This document shows positions 1-7,215 of a stretch of DNA of 53,867 bases, piece by piece. The stretch's first letter is position 1. Every line of letters begins with the position of its first letter. The stretch comes from TMP-86 sp964247385 (GTDB taxonomy: Bacteria > Pseudomonadota > Gammaproteobacteria > Steroidobacterales > Steroidobacteraceae), in NCBI GenBank assembly GCA_964247385.1, contig CAXTUB010000017.1, positions 1-53,867 of the forward strand, in the 5' to 3' direction. Below the pieces are notes generated by a model. That model did not search any database, was not told the origin of the DNA, and saw only the letters and a program-made list of their open reading frames with translations. The translations under genes were made by a program, and so were the position numbers.

Positions 1-1815
1 GATCCGACGACGCGCAAGATCTACACGCATCTTGGTGCTAATCCAGCGCCTGCTTCTCCAGTGGACCTGGTGTTGTTTGACACTGCGCCCGATGCAGCCT
101 TCAATTTGTCGGGCCTGCCTCCTGATCCGGCGCGCATCGATCTAATTAACTGGGCCAAGGGCTTCGATCTGCTGGACGACAACAGTGACGGTTCGACTAG
201 CGATACCCGCCATGCCATGGGAGACCCCGTGCACACCCAGCCGAGCGTAGTCATCTACGGAAACGGCACGGACGATGTGGTGCTCTATACCCCCACAAAC
301 GATGGCTTCTTGCATGCGACTAGCGCAATCACTGGCAAGGAATACTGGTCGTTCGTGCCACAGGAGCTTCTGCCGAAGCTCAAGCTGCTTTATGCAAATC
401 CCCAATCCGCGGTCAAGAACTATGGCCTCGATGGACAGGTGACAGTGCTCAAGTACGATGTTAACGGGGACGGCATCATCAATTCTGGCTCAAATGACGC
501 CGCCATATTGATTTTCGGAACCGGTCGTAACGCACAGACGAGCGGCTACTACGCCATCGATGTGACCGACCGCACGAAACCGAAATTCCTGTGGCACATC
601 GACAGTTCGACCCTTCCTGGCTTGGGGCAAGCGTGGTCGCAACCGACGCTGGCACGCATGGACATTAATGGCGCGACGCAGGGACCACAGAAGTTGGTGC
701 TGGTCTTTGGGGGCGGCTACGACCCGGCCGAAGACGGTTACAACTATGTCCCAAACGACAGCAAAGGCAATCACATCTATTTCGTCGATGCCGTACTCGG
801 TACATTGCTGTGGTCCGTAGGCCCGAGCGGTTCAACATTGAACATTCCCCGCATGACGCATGCCATTCCGAGCTCGATCCCGGTGCTGGATCTGAATGGC
901 GACGGCATTGCCGACCGGATGTATGTCGGCGATATGGGCGGTCAGCTCTGGCGCTTCGATATTCGTAGCGGACAACCGGCGTCGACGCTGGTGACTGGCG
1001 GTGTCATGGCCTCGCTCGGTAGTAAGGAAGAATTCCCGCATCTCGCGGCAAATACGCGCAGATTCTACAGTCCTCCTGGCGTTGCCATCATGACTCGCCC
1101 CGGTCAACCTGTGTTCATCAATATCGCTATTGGTTCGGGTTACCGAGGTCACCCGCTGGACAACAACACGACTGATCGGTTCTATTCTGTGCGGGACTAC
1201 GTTCCATTCACGCCGATGACTCAGGCGGCTTACAACACGATGATGGCGCCTGGTAACCTAAAGCTTGATTCGAGTTTTCAGGATGTCAGCACTGACGCTT
1301 TGCAAACGATTGCTCTTCCCAATAACTCGCCCGGTTGGAAAATTCTTTTGACTTCGCATGGCTCGGGTGAGAAGTCCTTGGTTGGCGCAACTACGTTTGC
1401 GGGAACTGTCTACTTCGTGACCTTTCAACCCACGGTTCAGGTTTCGCAAACCGATCCTTGCCAAGGCATTGGCTCAGGAATCAATCGTCTGTACGCAATC
1501 AGTGCCTTCGATGGAAAGTCTGCGGAGGATGCGAATAATGATGGTGTAAAGACAGCCAATGAAAGCTCAAGCGATTTGAGTCAGGGCGGCATCGCTCCCG
1601 AGGCGCGAATTTTTGTACACACCGTCGAGACCGACCAATACGATCGTCCGTACCCAACGGATCCGAACGATCCGAATTACGACCCCAACCACGATCCCAA
1701 CAACACTAGTGGTGGTGGTGGTGGCGGCGCGAAGCTTTGCGTTGGCCCCACTTGCAAGCCGCTAAATGCTAATGGACTCTATAAGACCTACTGGCACGAT
1801 CTCACCGCGCAATAG
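1..1815 (+). CDS. pilY1: PilY1-like type IV pilus adhesin, C-terminal part (5' end outside window)
   Basis: The reading frame is open from base 1, so the gene starts left of the window; about 604 residues are visible. They match the C-terminal beta-propeller of PilY1, the pilus-tip adhesin and assembly factor secreted through the type IV pilus machinery. Blades carry the family's FGTGRN, VFGGGYD and GDMGGQLWRFD patterns. Calcium-loop-like Asp/Asn runs lie at 457-498 (DVNGDGIINS), 889-915 (DLNGDGIAD) and about 1528-1560 (DANNDGVKTANE). Near the C-terminus there is a DPN-type repeat (DPNDPNYDPNHDPNN) followed by six glycines coded largely by GGT repeats, then a Cys pair (KLCVGPTCK). A pilin gene follows after 22 bases, as in minor-pilin operons. 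Family assignment is firm; the N-terminal region cannot be judged. Confidence 0.92.
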   Translation, partial: DPTTRKIYTHLGANPAPASPVDLVLFDTAPDAAFNLSGLPPDPARIDLINWAKGFDLLDDNSDGSTSDTRHAMGDPVHTQPSVVIYGNGTDDVVLYTPTNDGFLHATSAITGKEYWSFVPQELLPKLKLLYANPQSAVKNYGLDGQVTVLKYDVNGDGIINSGSNDAAILIFGTGRNAQTSGYYAIDVTDRTKPKFLWHIDSSTLPGLGQAWSQPTLARMDINGATQGPQKLVLVFGGGYDPAEDGYNYVPNDSKGNHIYFVDAVLGTLLWSVGPSGSTLNIPRMTHAIPSSIPVLDLNGDGIADRMYVGDMGGQLWRFDIRSGQPASTLVTGGVMASLGSKEEFPHLAANTRRFYSPPGVAIMTRPGQPVFINIAIGSGYRGHPLDNNTTDRFYSVRDYVPFTPMTQAAYNTMMAPGNLKLDSSFQDVSTDALQTIALPNNSPGWKILLTSHGSGEKSLVGATTFAGTVYFVTFQPTVQVSQTDPCQGIGSGINRLYAISAFDGKSAEDANNDGVKTANESSSDLSQGGIAPEARIFVHTVETDQYDRPYPTDPNDPNYDPNHDPNNTSGGGGGGAKLCVGPTCKPLNANGLYKTYWHDLTAQ

Positions 1816-1837
1816 GCCGTGCGCGTAGGATAAAACT

Positions 1838-2302
1838 ATGAAGAACGATGTGAAAATCAAACGCCGGCGAATCGCCGGCGTCACCTTGATCGAGCTGCTC
1901 ACGGTGATCGTGGTCATCGCAATCTTGAGCTCCATCTCTGTCGCGAGTTACAGGCGTTATGGGCTACGCGCAAATCGCACCGACGCGACGACGACGTTGT
2001 TGCGCATTCAGGTAGGGGAAGAGAAACATTTTTTATCCAACCAGACCTATACGCAGGATTTCATTACAAGTCCAAGTGTTTTACCTAACCCCGGTCTCGG
2101 AGTGCTCACCAGCGCGACAACTAACGGTGGTTATTACAACATCGCGATCGCGCCGGGTGCGGGTGGCATCGGAACTTCATACGTCGCTACCGCCTCGGCC
2201 ATAGGAGGTCAAACCGACGACACCAACTGCCAAACGCTTAGCGTTAACGATCAGGGTGCCAAAACTTCTAGCCCGGGCCTTCCGACTGAGTGCTGGAAAT
2301 AG
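1838..2302 (+). CDS. pilE: Type IV pilin, PilE family (prepilin)
   Basis: Prepilin of 154 aa. A basic 14-residue leader ends in Gly14, followed by VTLIELLTVIVVIAILSS: a class III signal with the PilD cleavage site G|V and the conserved Glu at +5. Position +1 is Val rather than the usual Phe. The hydrophobic helix continues into SVASYRRYGLRANRTDATTTLLR, typical of PilE-like minor pilins, and two Cys near the C-terminus (TNCQTL...PTECWK) would close the D-loop. It lies 22 bases after pilY1, so the two are probably co-transcribed as the last genes of a minor-pilin operon. It ends one base from the convergent bioD gene. A perfect hairpin covers codons 8-15. Confidence 0.93.
   Translation: MKNDVKIKRRRIAGVTLIELLTVIVVIAILSSISVASYRRYGLRANRTDATTTLLRIQVGEEKHFLSNQTYTQDFITSPSVLPNPGLGVLTSATTNGGYYNIAIAPGAGGIGTSYVATASAIGGQTDDTNCQTLSVNDQGAKTSSPGLPTECWK
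1861..1881 (+). repeat. Perfect 9-bp hairpin inside the 5' coding region of pilE
   Basis: ACGCCGGCG (1861-1869), loop AAT, CGCCGGCGT (1873-1881). The stem is nearly all G/C and starts 23 bases after the ATG, over the codons for the prepilin cleavage site. Seen directly. A stem of this strength in the early coding region could slow translation or stabilise the mRNA; that is inference. Confidence 0.75.
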
Positions 2303-2303
2303 G

Positions 2304-2993
2304 CTAACTTAACGGCGCGAGATCGATTGTCGGCGACTCGCACGGCAAGCCTAAGCCTGCGATCGTATTAGGCAACCATCCCAAACAGGGTGGCAGGAGA
2401 CTGGCTCGCAGATAGCCCACATTTTCATCGGGTCTCTCGAATGTAGGATCGATCGAGTTCGCCACCCACCCTGCGAGCTCGGAGCCATTCGCTTCGATCG
2501 CGCGCGCCGTCAATAACGCGTGATTGAGGCACCCAAGGCGCAACCCCACCACGAGAATTACAGCCAGTTGCCAACGCCTAGGTAGCTCATCCAGCGTGTG
2601 ATGGCTATCGATCGGTGTAAGCCATCCACCCGCACTTTCGACGATTACGACATCGCTCTGCTTTGCCACGCGCTTGAAAGCCGAATGCAAATGATTGAAC
2701 TCGATCGTCTGTCCCGCCTCCCTCGCCGCAATATGCGGTGCGATTGCTGGTTCGAACGCATAGGGATTGATGTCTTCATAGGCCAGCGGCACGTTTGAGG
2801 CTGCCTGCAACGCGAGCGCGTCTTCGCTTCGTAACCCCTCAGGTGTACGTATGCACCCGCTGGCTACGGGCTTCATGACGCCCACTTTCAAACCGTACTG
2901 CACGAGCGCATGACATAGAGCCACCGCGACATAGGTCTTGCCGACGCCGGTGTCAGTACCGGTAATGAAGTAACCGCGTGGGTGCGGGGGCAT
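2304..2993 (-). CDS. bioD: Dethiobiotin synthetase
   Basis: BioD (229 aa) carboxylates 7,8-diaminopelargonate to dethiobiotin using ATP, the step before biotin synthase. It opens with YFITGTDTGVGKTYVAVAL, the family P-loop, followed by the substrate lysine region GVMKPVASG and the second motif VESAGGW. Length is usual. The ATG at 2993 lies 12 bases after the bioC stop, so it is the third gene of bioB-bioC-bioD. The gene ends convergently against pilE with one base between the stops. bioF and bioA are not in the window. Confidence 0.95.
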   Translation of the reverse strand: MPPHPRGYFITGTDTGVGKTYVAVALCHALVQYGLKVGVMKPVASGCIRTPEGLRSEDALALQAASNVPLAYEDINPYAFEPAIAPHIAAREAGQTIEFNHLHSAFKRVAKQSDVVIVESAGGWLTPIDSHHTLDELPRRWQLAVILVVGLRLGCLNHALLTARAIEANGSELAGWVANSIDPTFERPDENVGYLRASLLPPCLGWLPNTIAGLGLPCESPTIDLAPLS

Positions 2994-3005
2994 GCTTGCT
3001 TAGCC

Positions 3006-3899
3006 TCAGCGCCTGCGCGTGGGAAGCTGCGCTTCGAGATTGCCGAGTGGAAAAACGGCTTCCGCCACTTCGGGACTTTCGTTTCGCGCGGTCGACGCTA
3101 ACGCGCGTGCCTTTGCGAACACGACTTCGACGCTCACCGGAATGCGGCCGTCGACTGCAGCGCGGCGGTATGCAACCTCGAACGCCGCAAATTGCCGGGC
3201 TCCAGTGAGCGTGCGCCGACGTCCATCAAATGCCGCTCGCATTCCGAGTTGCCCGAGCTCGCTCAGTAAAGCCCGCACATTGGCATAGGTGATGTCATAG
3301 CGTTCGACATCGAGTACGGGCTGGGCGAATCCGGCGCGGACGAGCGCATCGCCCACGTCGCGAATGTCCACGAACGGATCAACGTGCGATGTGGATGCGT
3401 CCGCAGTCGCCGATGCCGCGCGCAACTCTCTCAAGGTATCTGGACCGAAACATGTCAGAGCGAGCAGCGCGTCGGGCGCCATGACACGTCGCAGCTCACG
3501 GAACAACACAGGGACGTCGCACCAGGTCGCCGTCAGATTGGAGAACACCACATCAACGGATGCATCGGCGAGAGGCAGTTGATGCGCGTCCGCACAGGCG
3601 ACCGCGAATTTCCGTCGAAACCAATGGGTACGCTGCGCAAGGCGCAGCCGTTCGAACGCGAAGTCGACGCCGATCACACGCGCTCGTGGATATCGCTGTT
3701 GCAGTGCCCTTGTTGATCCACCGGTCGCAGCGCCGATGTCCAACACGCAGCGCGGACTCATCGGCGTCAGATCTAAACGATCGAAAAGTTGATTGCGGAT
3801 CTCACGCGGCACGACAGCGGCAGTCTCATACGTACGCGCAGTGCGATTGAACGCACGTCGTGCAGCGCGGATATCGATGCCCGATTCGAGTAACGGCAC
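3006..3899 (-). CDS. bioC: Malonyl-ACP O-methyltransferase BioC
   Basis: BioC (297 aa) methylates malonyl-ACP with SAM so that fatty-acid synthesis can build the pimeloyl chain of biotin. The N-terminal RRAFNRTARTYETAAVVPREIRNQL is the BioC signature region; motif I is VLDIGAATGG, and SNLTATWCDVP / LLALTCFGPDTLREL follow the BioC pattern. The start is GTG at 3899, directly next to the bioB stop (3900-3902), so translation is probably coupled. The C-terminal ~40 residues are weakly conserved. A BioC implies a matching pimeloyl-ACP methyl esterase (BioH or BioG type) elsewhere; none is in the window. Confidence 0.92.
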   Translation of the reverse strand: MPLLESGIDIRAARRAFNRTARTYETAAVVPREIRNQLFDRLDLTPMSPRCVLDIGAATGGSTRALQQRYPRARVIGVDFAFERLRLAQRTHWFRRKFAVACADAHQLPLADASVDVVFSNLTATWCDVPVLFRELRRVMAPDALLALTCFGPDTLRELRAASATADASTSHVDPFVDIRDVGDALVRAGFAQPVLDVERYDITYANVRALLSELGQLGMRAAFDGRRRTLTGARQFAAFEVAYRRAAVDGRIPVSVEVVFAKARALASTARNESPEVAEAVFPLGNLEAQLPTRRR

Positions 3900-4868
3900 C
3901 TACGCAGGCTCGAGCCCCAGCCGCTCGAGCAATCGCATATCGCGATCAGCGGACGGATTCGGCGTCGTCAACAACCGCTCCCCGAAGAAAATCGAGTTGG
4001 CGCCCGCCATGAAACACAATGCCTGCAACTCATCGCTCATGGAGTCACGACCGGCAGACAGGCGCACCTGCGATGCGGGCATCAATATTCGTGCCGTTGC
4101 GATGGTGCGCACGAACTCAAACGAATCCATGGGCTTCATCTCTCCGAGCGGTGTGCCCTTGACGGCCACGAGCTGATTGATCGGCACGCTCTCAGGGTGC
4201 GCGGGAAGAGTAGCGAGCACCTGCAACAGCTCGGCGCGATCCTCGCGCGTTTCACCCATGCCGACGATGCCGCCGCAGCAAACCTTCATACCTGCGTCGC
4301 GCACTGCACTCAGCGTTTGCAGCCGGTCATCGAAAGTACGCGTGGTGATGATGCGCTCGTAGTACTTGGGCGACGTATCGAGGTTGTGATTGTAGTAGTC
4401 GAGCCCAGCGTCTTTCAGCTCATGCGCTTGATCGGGCGTGAGCATTCCCAAGGTCGCGCACGTCTCCAAACCGAGCGCCTTCACGCCGCGGATCATCTGC
4501 GCAATCTCGCTCAGCTGCTTAGACTTGGGTGATCGATAGGCTGCGCCCATGCAAAAGCGCGTCGCACCCAGGCGCTTGGCGTCTCGAGCTCGCGCAATGA
4601 CCTCATCCACCTTCATCAAACGTTCAACCTCGACTCCCGTGTCGTAGCGAGCGCTCTGCGGGCAATAAGCACAATCCTCAGGACACGCGCCGGTCTTGAT
4701 ACTGAGCAGGGTGCTGATCTGCACGGTGTTGGCAGCGTGATATCGGCGATGAACAAATTGAGCATCGGCAACGAGCTCAACTAGAGGGCGGTCCATGAGC
4801 GTGAGAACTTCGGCGACCGGCCAATCATGGCGCAGCTCGCTTGCAGAATTGCACAATTCTTTAGGCAT
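3900..4868 (-). CDS. bioB: Biotin synthase (radical SAM)
   Basis: BioB (322 aa) inserts sulfur into dethiobiotin. The radical-SAM cysteines are in GACPEDCAYCPQS, followed by YYNHNLDTS, GGIVGMGE and the C-terminal LSAGRDSMSDE and ANSIFFGE motifs of the family. It is the first gene of the operon; its ATG (4866-4868) has only a weak GAG-type ribosome site. Upstream there is a promoter-like TTGACG-17-AATACT and a BirA-type operator, so the operon is probably repressed by biotinyl-AMP-loaded BirA. Length and motifs are normal. Confidence 0.97.
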   Translation of the reverse strand: MPKELCNSASELRHDWPVAEVLTLMDRPLVELVADAQFVHRRYHAANTVQISTLLSIKTGACPEDCAYCPQSARYDTGVEVERLMKVDEVIARARDAKRLGATRFCMGAAYRSPKSKQLSEIAQMIRGVKALGLETCATLGMLTPDQAHELKDAGLDYYNHNLDTSPKYYERIITTRTFDDRLQTLSAVRDAGMKVCCGGIVGMGETREDRAELLQVLATLPAHPESVPINQLVAVKGTPLGEMKPMDSFEFVRTIATARILMPASQVRLSAGRDSMSDELQALCFMAGANSIFFGERLLTTPNPSADRDMRLLERLGLEPA

Positions 4869-4916
4869 ATCTCAATTAACTCGCAAGATGCATCTTTCTC
4901 AAACGCTGTGCGAGAA

Positions 4917-4971
4917 AGTATTGTTCGTGTTGCATCCCTCGTCAACCTGACACGCAAATTTGGGTTGACCA
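4917..4971 (-). promoter_or_regulatory. bioBCD promoter with BirA-type operator
   Basis: Half-sites TCGTCAACC (4939-4947, + strand) and GGTTGACCA (4963-4971) form an inverted repeat with a 15-base spacer; the inner seven bases GTCAACC/GGTTGAC pair perfectly. The published BirA operator of E. coli is TTGTAAACC-N16-GGTTTACAA, and both half-sites here fit T-N-G-T-N-A-A-C-C. On the minus strand a -35-like TTGACG (4945-4940) and a -10-like AATACT (4922-4917) are 17 bases apart and face bioB, so one half-site covers the -35 box. Sequence seen directly; BirA binding is inferred. Confidence 0.8.
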
Positions 4972-4999
4972 AACCAGGATGAGCTATCGCTTATAGCTA

Positions 5000-5413
5000 A
5001 TTACGCGCATTGATTCAGGCGTTGCCGGGTTTCTGGTCGCCTTTATGAGCCGGAACGATCGGCATCATGACTGGGCGGTCAGCATTGCGGCTCAACAAGA
5101 CGAACCGTTCCTGACCTGCGAATCGGTTTTATCGGAAGCCGCATTTCATTTGAGCAGTGCGTCCGCTGCGCTAAGTTTGATTGATCAACGGTTGATCATG
5201 ATCGCATTCAATTGCAGTGATCATGCACATCAACTGCAATTCTTGGCAAAGCGCTATGAAGACCGCAATCCAGACCTCGCAGACTTGTGTCTGATCCGCA
5301 TGAGTGAACTGCATCCCAAACACAGCGTAATCACCACCAATCGCGAAGCCTTCACTATCTATCGCCGCAACAAGCGCGATGCGATTCCATTGGTCTGCCC
5401 AGCCATTAGCTAG
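5000..5413 (+). pseudogene. PIN-domain (VapC-like) remnant
   Basis: The frame reads DSGVAGFLVAFMSRNDRHHDW, then LLTCESVLSEAAFHL-type and DLADLCLIRMSELHP segments, the pattern of small PIN-domain ribonucleases. The N-terminal metal-binding Asp (codon 5012) lies upstream of the first ATG (5045), and between the in-frame stop at 4994 and that ATG there is no ATG, GTG or TTG. Initiation at 5045 would give a 122-aa protein lacking the first catalytic Asp. The late Asp usual in (L)DxDF is replaced (NREAF), and three extra residues follow DSGV. No antitoxin gene lies beside it. Most likely a decayed VapC-type toxin; a functional non-nuclease PIN protein is the alternative. Confidence 0.7.
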
Positions 5414-5445
5414 CCTTCAATATCAGCACCGAGTTCACTTGAATC

Positions 5446-5457
5446 TGAGTTAACTCA
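5446..5457. repeat. 12-bp perfect palindrome upstream of comF
   Basis: TGAGTTAACTCA, about 48 bases before the comF ATG. It has the size of a regulator site but no known site matches. Its TGAGT/ACTCA halves are those of the twin operators at 40950-40989 in reversed order, which may be chance. Confidence 0.35.
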
Positions 5458-5504
5458 ACGGATTTGAGACTTTCTCGCGGCGCCGGCATCCGTATTCTCG
5501 AAGC

Positions 5505-6347
5505 ATGGAACTTGCGCGCTTCGAAAAGATCTTGCGCTTGACGAGAGTCAGAAGAGCGGCGGCGCTTCCTTTCGCAGCGCTCCGAGATTGGGCGTTACCG
5601 CCGCGCTGCGTAGTCTGCAGCGCTCGAGGTTCAGGCCCGGGCTTGGATTTGTGCGCGGACTGTGAGGGCGAGTTTCCGCCGGCCGAGCTTTCGCACCTCG
5701 GGTTGGGGTTGAGTCCTGAGGCCGGGCCACACCTCGATCGCATCCGGGCTGCATTCGACTATGCCTTTCCGGTGGCGCAACTCGTTCGCGGCCTGAAGTT
5801 CTCGAGCCAGCTTCATTACGCCAGAGTGCTGGGCGTGGTGTGTGCGCGGCGGCTTCAGGCCGCGTTTTCTTCTCTCGAAGTCGACTGGTTACTGCCCGTA
5901 CCTTTGCACCGCAAACGTCTCAAAGCGCGCGGCTTCAATCAGGCCTATGAGCTCGCAAAATACATGGGCGCCACCCTTGCACTCCCCGTCAATGCGCGCT
6001 GCGCTGCGCGAGTATTGAATACCAAGCCGCAGACTTTGCTGGCAGCGCCGGCGCGGCGCCGCAATCTCGATCACGCGTTTTGTGTCAGCGGCAACGTTGG
6101 CGGCGCGCGGGTTGCCATTATTGATGATGTGGTGACGACGGGAGCGACGGTGCGCGCACTGGCGCGTGCGCTCAAGTTGGCGGGCGCTGTGCGGGTGGAG
6201 GCTTGGGCCGTTGCGTACTCAAGTGGTGCCGAACAAGTAATCCAGCGCAATGCCAATGAACACGGCCATGCCGAAGTAGTGGCTATGCAAGAACGCCGCG
6301 AAGCAGCCAGCGCGGTCGCGGCGCCTGATCAAATACAGCTCGTATAA
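5505..6347 (+). CDS. comF: ComF family phosphoribosyltransferase-like protein
   Basis: ComF/GntX family (280 aa), linked to DNA uptake or use of DNA as nutrient. An N-terminal zinc-ribbon-like module (PPRCVVC...DLCADC, about residues 33-58) precedes a type I phosphoribosyltransferase fold with LLPVPLHRKRLKARGFNQ and the PRPP loop VAIIDDVVTTGAT. Typical family members end near residue 239 (VEAWAVAYS). Here the frame runs about 41 residues further into the antisense of ubiA, so the two genes overlap by 129 bases tail to tail. It lies next to the bio genes, as in many gammaproteobacteria. Confidence 0.9.
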   Translation: MELARFEKILRLTRVRRAAALPFAALRDWALPPRCVVCSARGSGPGLDLCADCEGEFPPAELSHLGLGLSPEAGPHLDRIRAAFDYAFPVAQLVRGLKFSSQLHYARVLGVVCARRLQAAFSSLEVDWLLPVPLHRKRLKARGFNQAYELAKYMGATLALPVNARCAARVLNTKPQTLLAAPARRRNLDHAFCVSGNVGGARVAIIDDVVTTGATVRALARALKLAGAVRVEAWAVAYSSGAEQVIQRNANEHGHAEVVAMQERREAASAVAAPDQIQLV

Positions 6348-7190
6348 AAAGAATGCGGCGCCGGCACTCAAGCCCAGCCAAAACCATCGCCCGAGCTCGG
6401 CGGCGCGGCCGACGAAGGCAAGCGAAAGCAGGGTCATGGCTTGCATGACGGCAATGATGTGGCGGTCTGATTCACCGAAGAGAATGGCGCTCGAGCGAAC
6501 ACCGAGCTCGATGTCGTCCTCGCGGTCCACCATGGCGTAGTACGTGTCGTACACCGCACACCAGGCGATGTTCGCGATGAACAAAAGCCACGCGATCCGC
6601 GGTACGTGTTCGGTTTGCGCAGCGAAGGCCATGGGAATGCCCCAGCCGAACGACAGCCCGAGGTACAGCTGGGGCACCGCGAAAAATCGCTTGAAGAATG
6701 GATACGTGACAGTAAATGCCGCGCCCGCGCAGGCGAGCAGAATCGACAATCGATTCAAGTGGAGTGCGAGCATGAGCGCAGTAATGGAAAGCGCGGCAAA
6801 TAGCGCGATGGCCTCGCCCGGCGAGATCCGGCGTGCTGCAATGGGCCGGTTGCGCGTGCGCTCCACGTGCGGGTCGATGTCGCGATCGGCGAAATCGTTG
6901 ATGACGCAGCCAGCCGAGCGCATCAGAACGACGCCCAGCACAAAAATTGCAAACACCCGTCCGTCGGGTTGGCCCGCGGCGGAAATCCACAGCGCCCACA
7001 ACGTCGGCCACAATAACAGCCAGATGCCGGCCGGCTTATCGAGCCGCATCAGACGTGCATAGTCGTGCAGCGTATCTGCAATGCGCGGCGCGTGCTGCGT
7101 GGTGATGGGGTGAAAGCGCACGCGGTACGCAAACCAACGCCAGCGCTGCACCACCATCTGCAGCAGCTCATCGCCCGAGCGTGCCGCCAT
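6219..7190 (-). CDS. ubiA: 4-hydroxybenzoate octaprenyltransferase
   Basis: UbiA prenylates 4-hydroxybenzoate at the inner membrane in ubiquinone synthesis. The first Asp-rich motif is CVINDFADRDIDPHVERT and the second is YDTYYAMVDREDDIELG, with many membrane helices between (323 aa from this start). I chose ATG 7190 because GGAG sits 8 bases before it and it avoids overlap with recG; the longer TTG start at 7250 lacks a ribosome site. It begins 25 bases after the recG stop, same strand. The chorismate lyase ubiC, a frequent neighbour, is absent. The 3' end overlaps comF. Confidence 0.94.
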   Translation of the reverse strand: MAARSGDELLQMVVQRWRWFAYRVRFHPITTQHAPRIADTLHDYARLMRLDKPAGIWLLLWPTLWALWISAAGQPDGRVFAIFVLGVVLMRSAGCVINDFADRDIDPHVERTRNRPIAARRISPGEAIALFAALSITALMLALHLNRLSILLACAGAAFTVTYPFFKRFFAVPQLYLGLSFGWGIPMAFAAQTEHVPRIAWLLFIANIAWCAVYDTYYAMVDREDDIELGVRSSAILFGESDRHIIAVMQAMTLLSLAFVGRAAELGRWFWLGLSAGAAFFLYELYLIRRRDRAGCFAAFLHSHYFGMAVFIGIALDYLFGTT

Positions 7191-7215
7191 TACTTCAGCT
7201 CCGCCGCCAATCTCA

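Noticed and set aside
1710..1730. GGT repeat run in pilY1 as a phase-variable repeat
   Set aside because: It is a trinucleotide repeat coding Gly, so copy changes keep the frame; most likely only a flexible linker.
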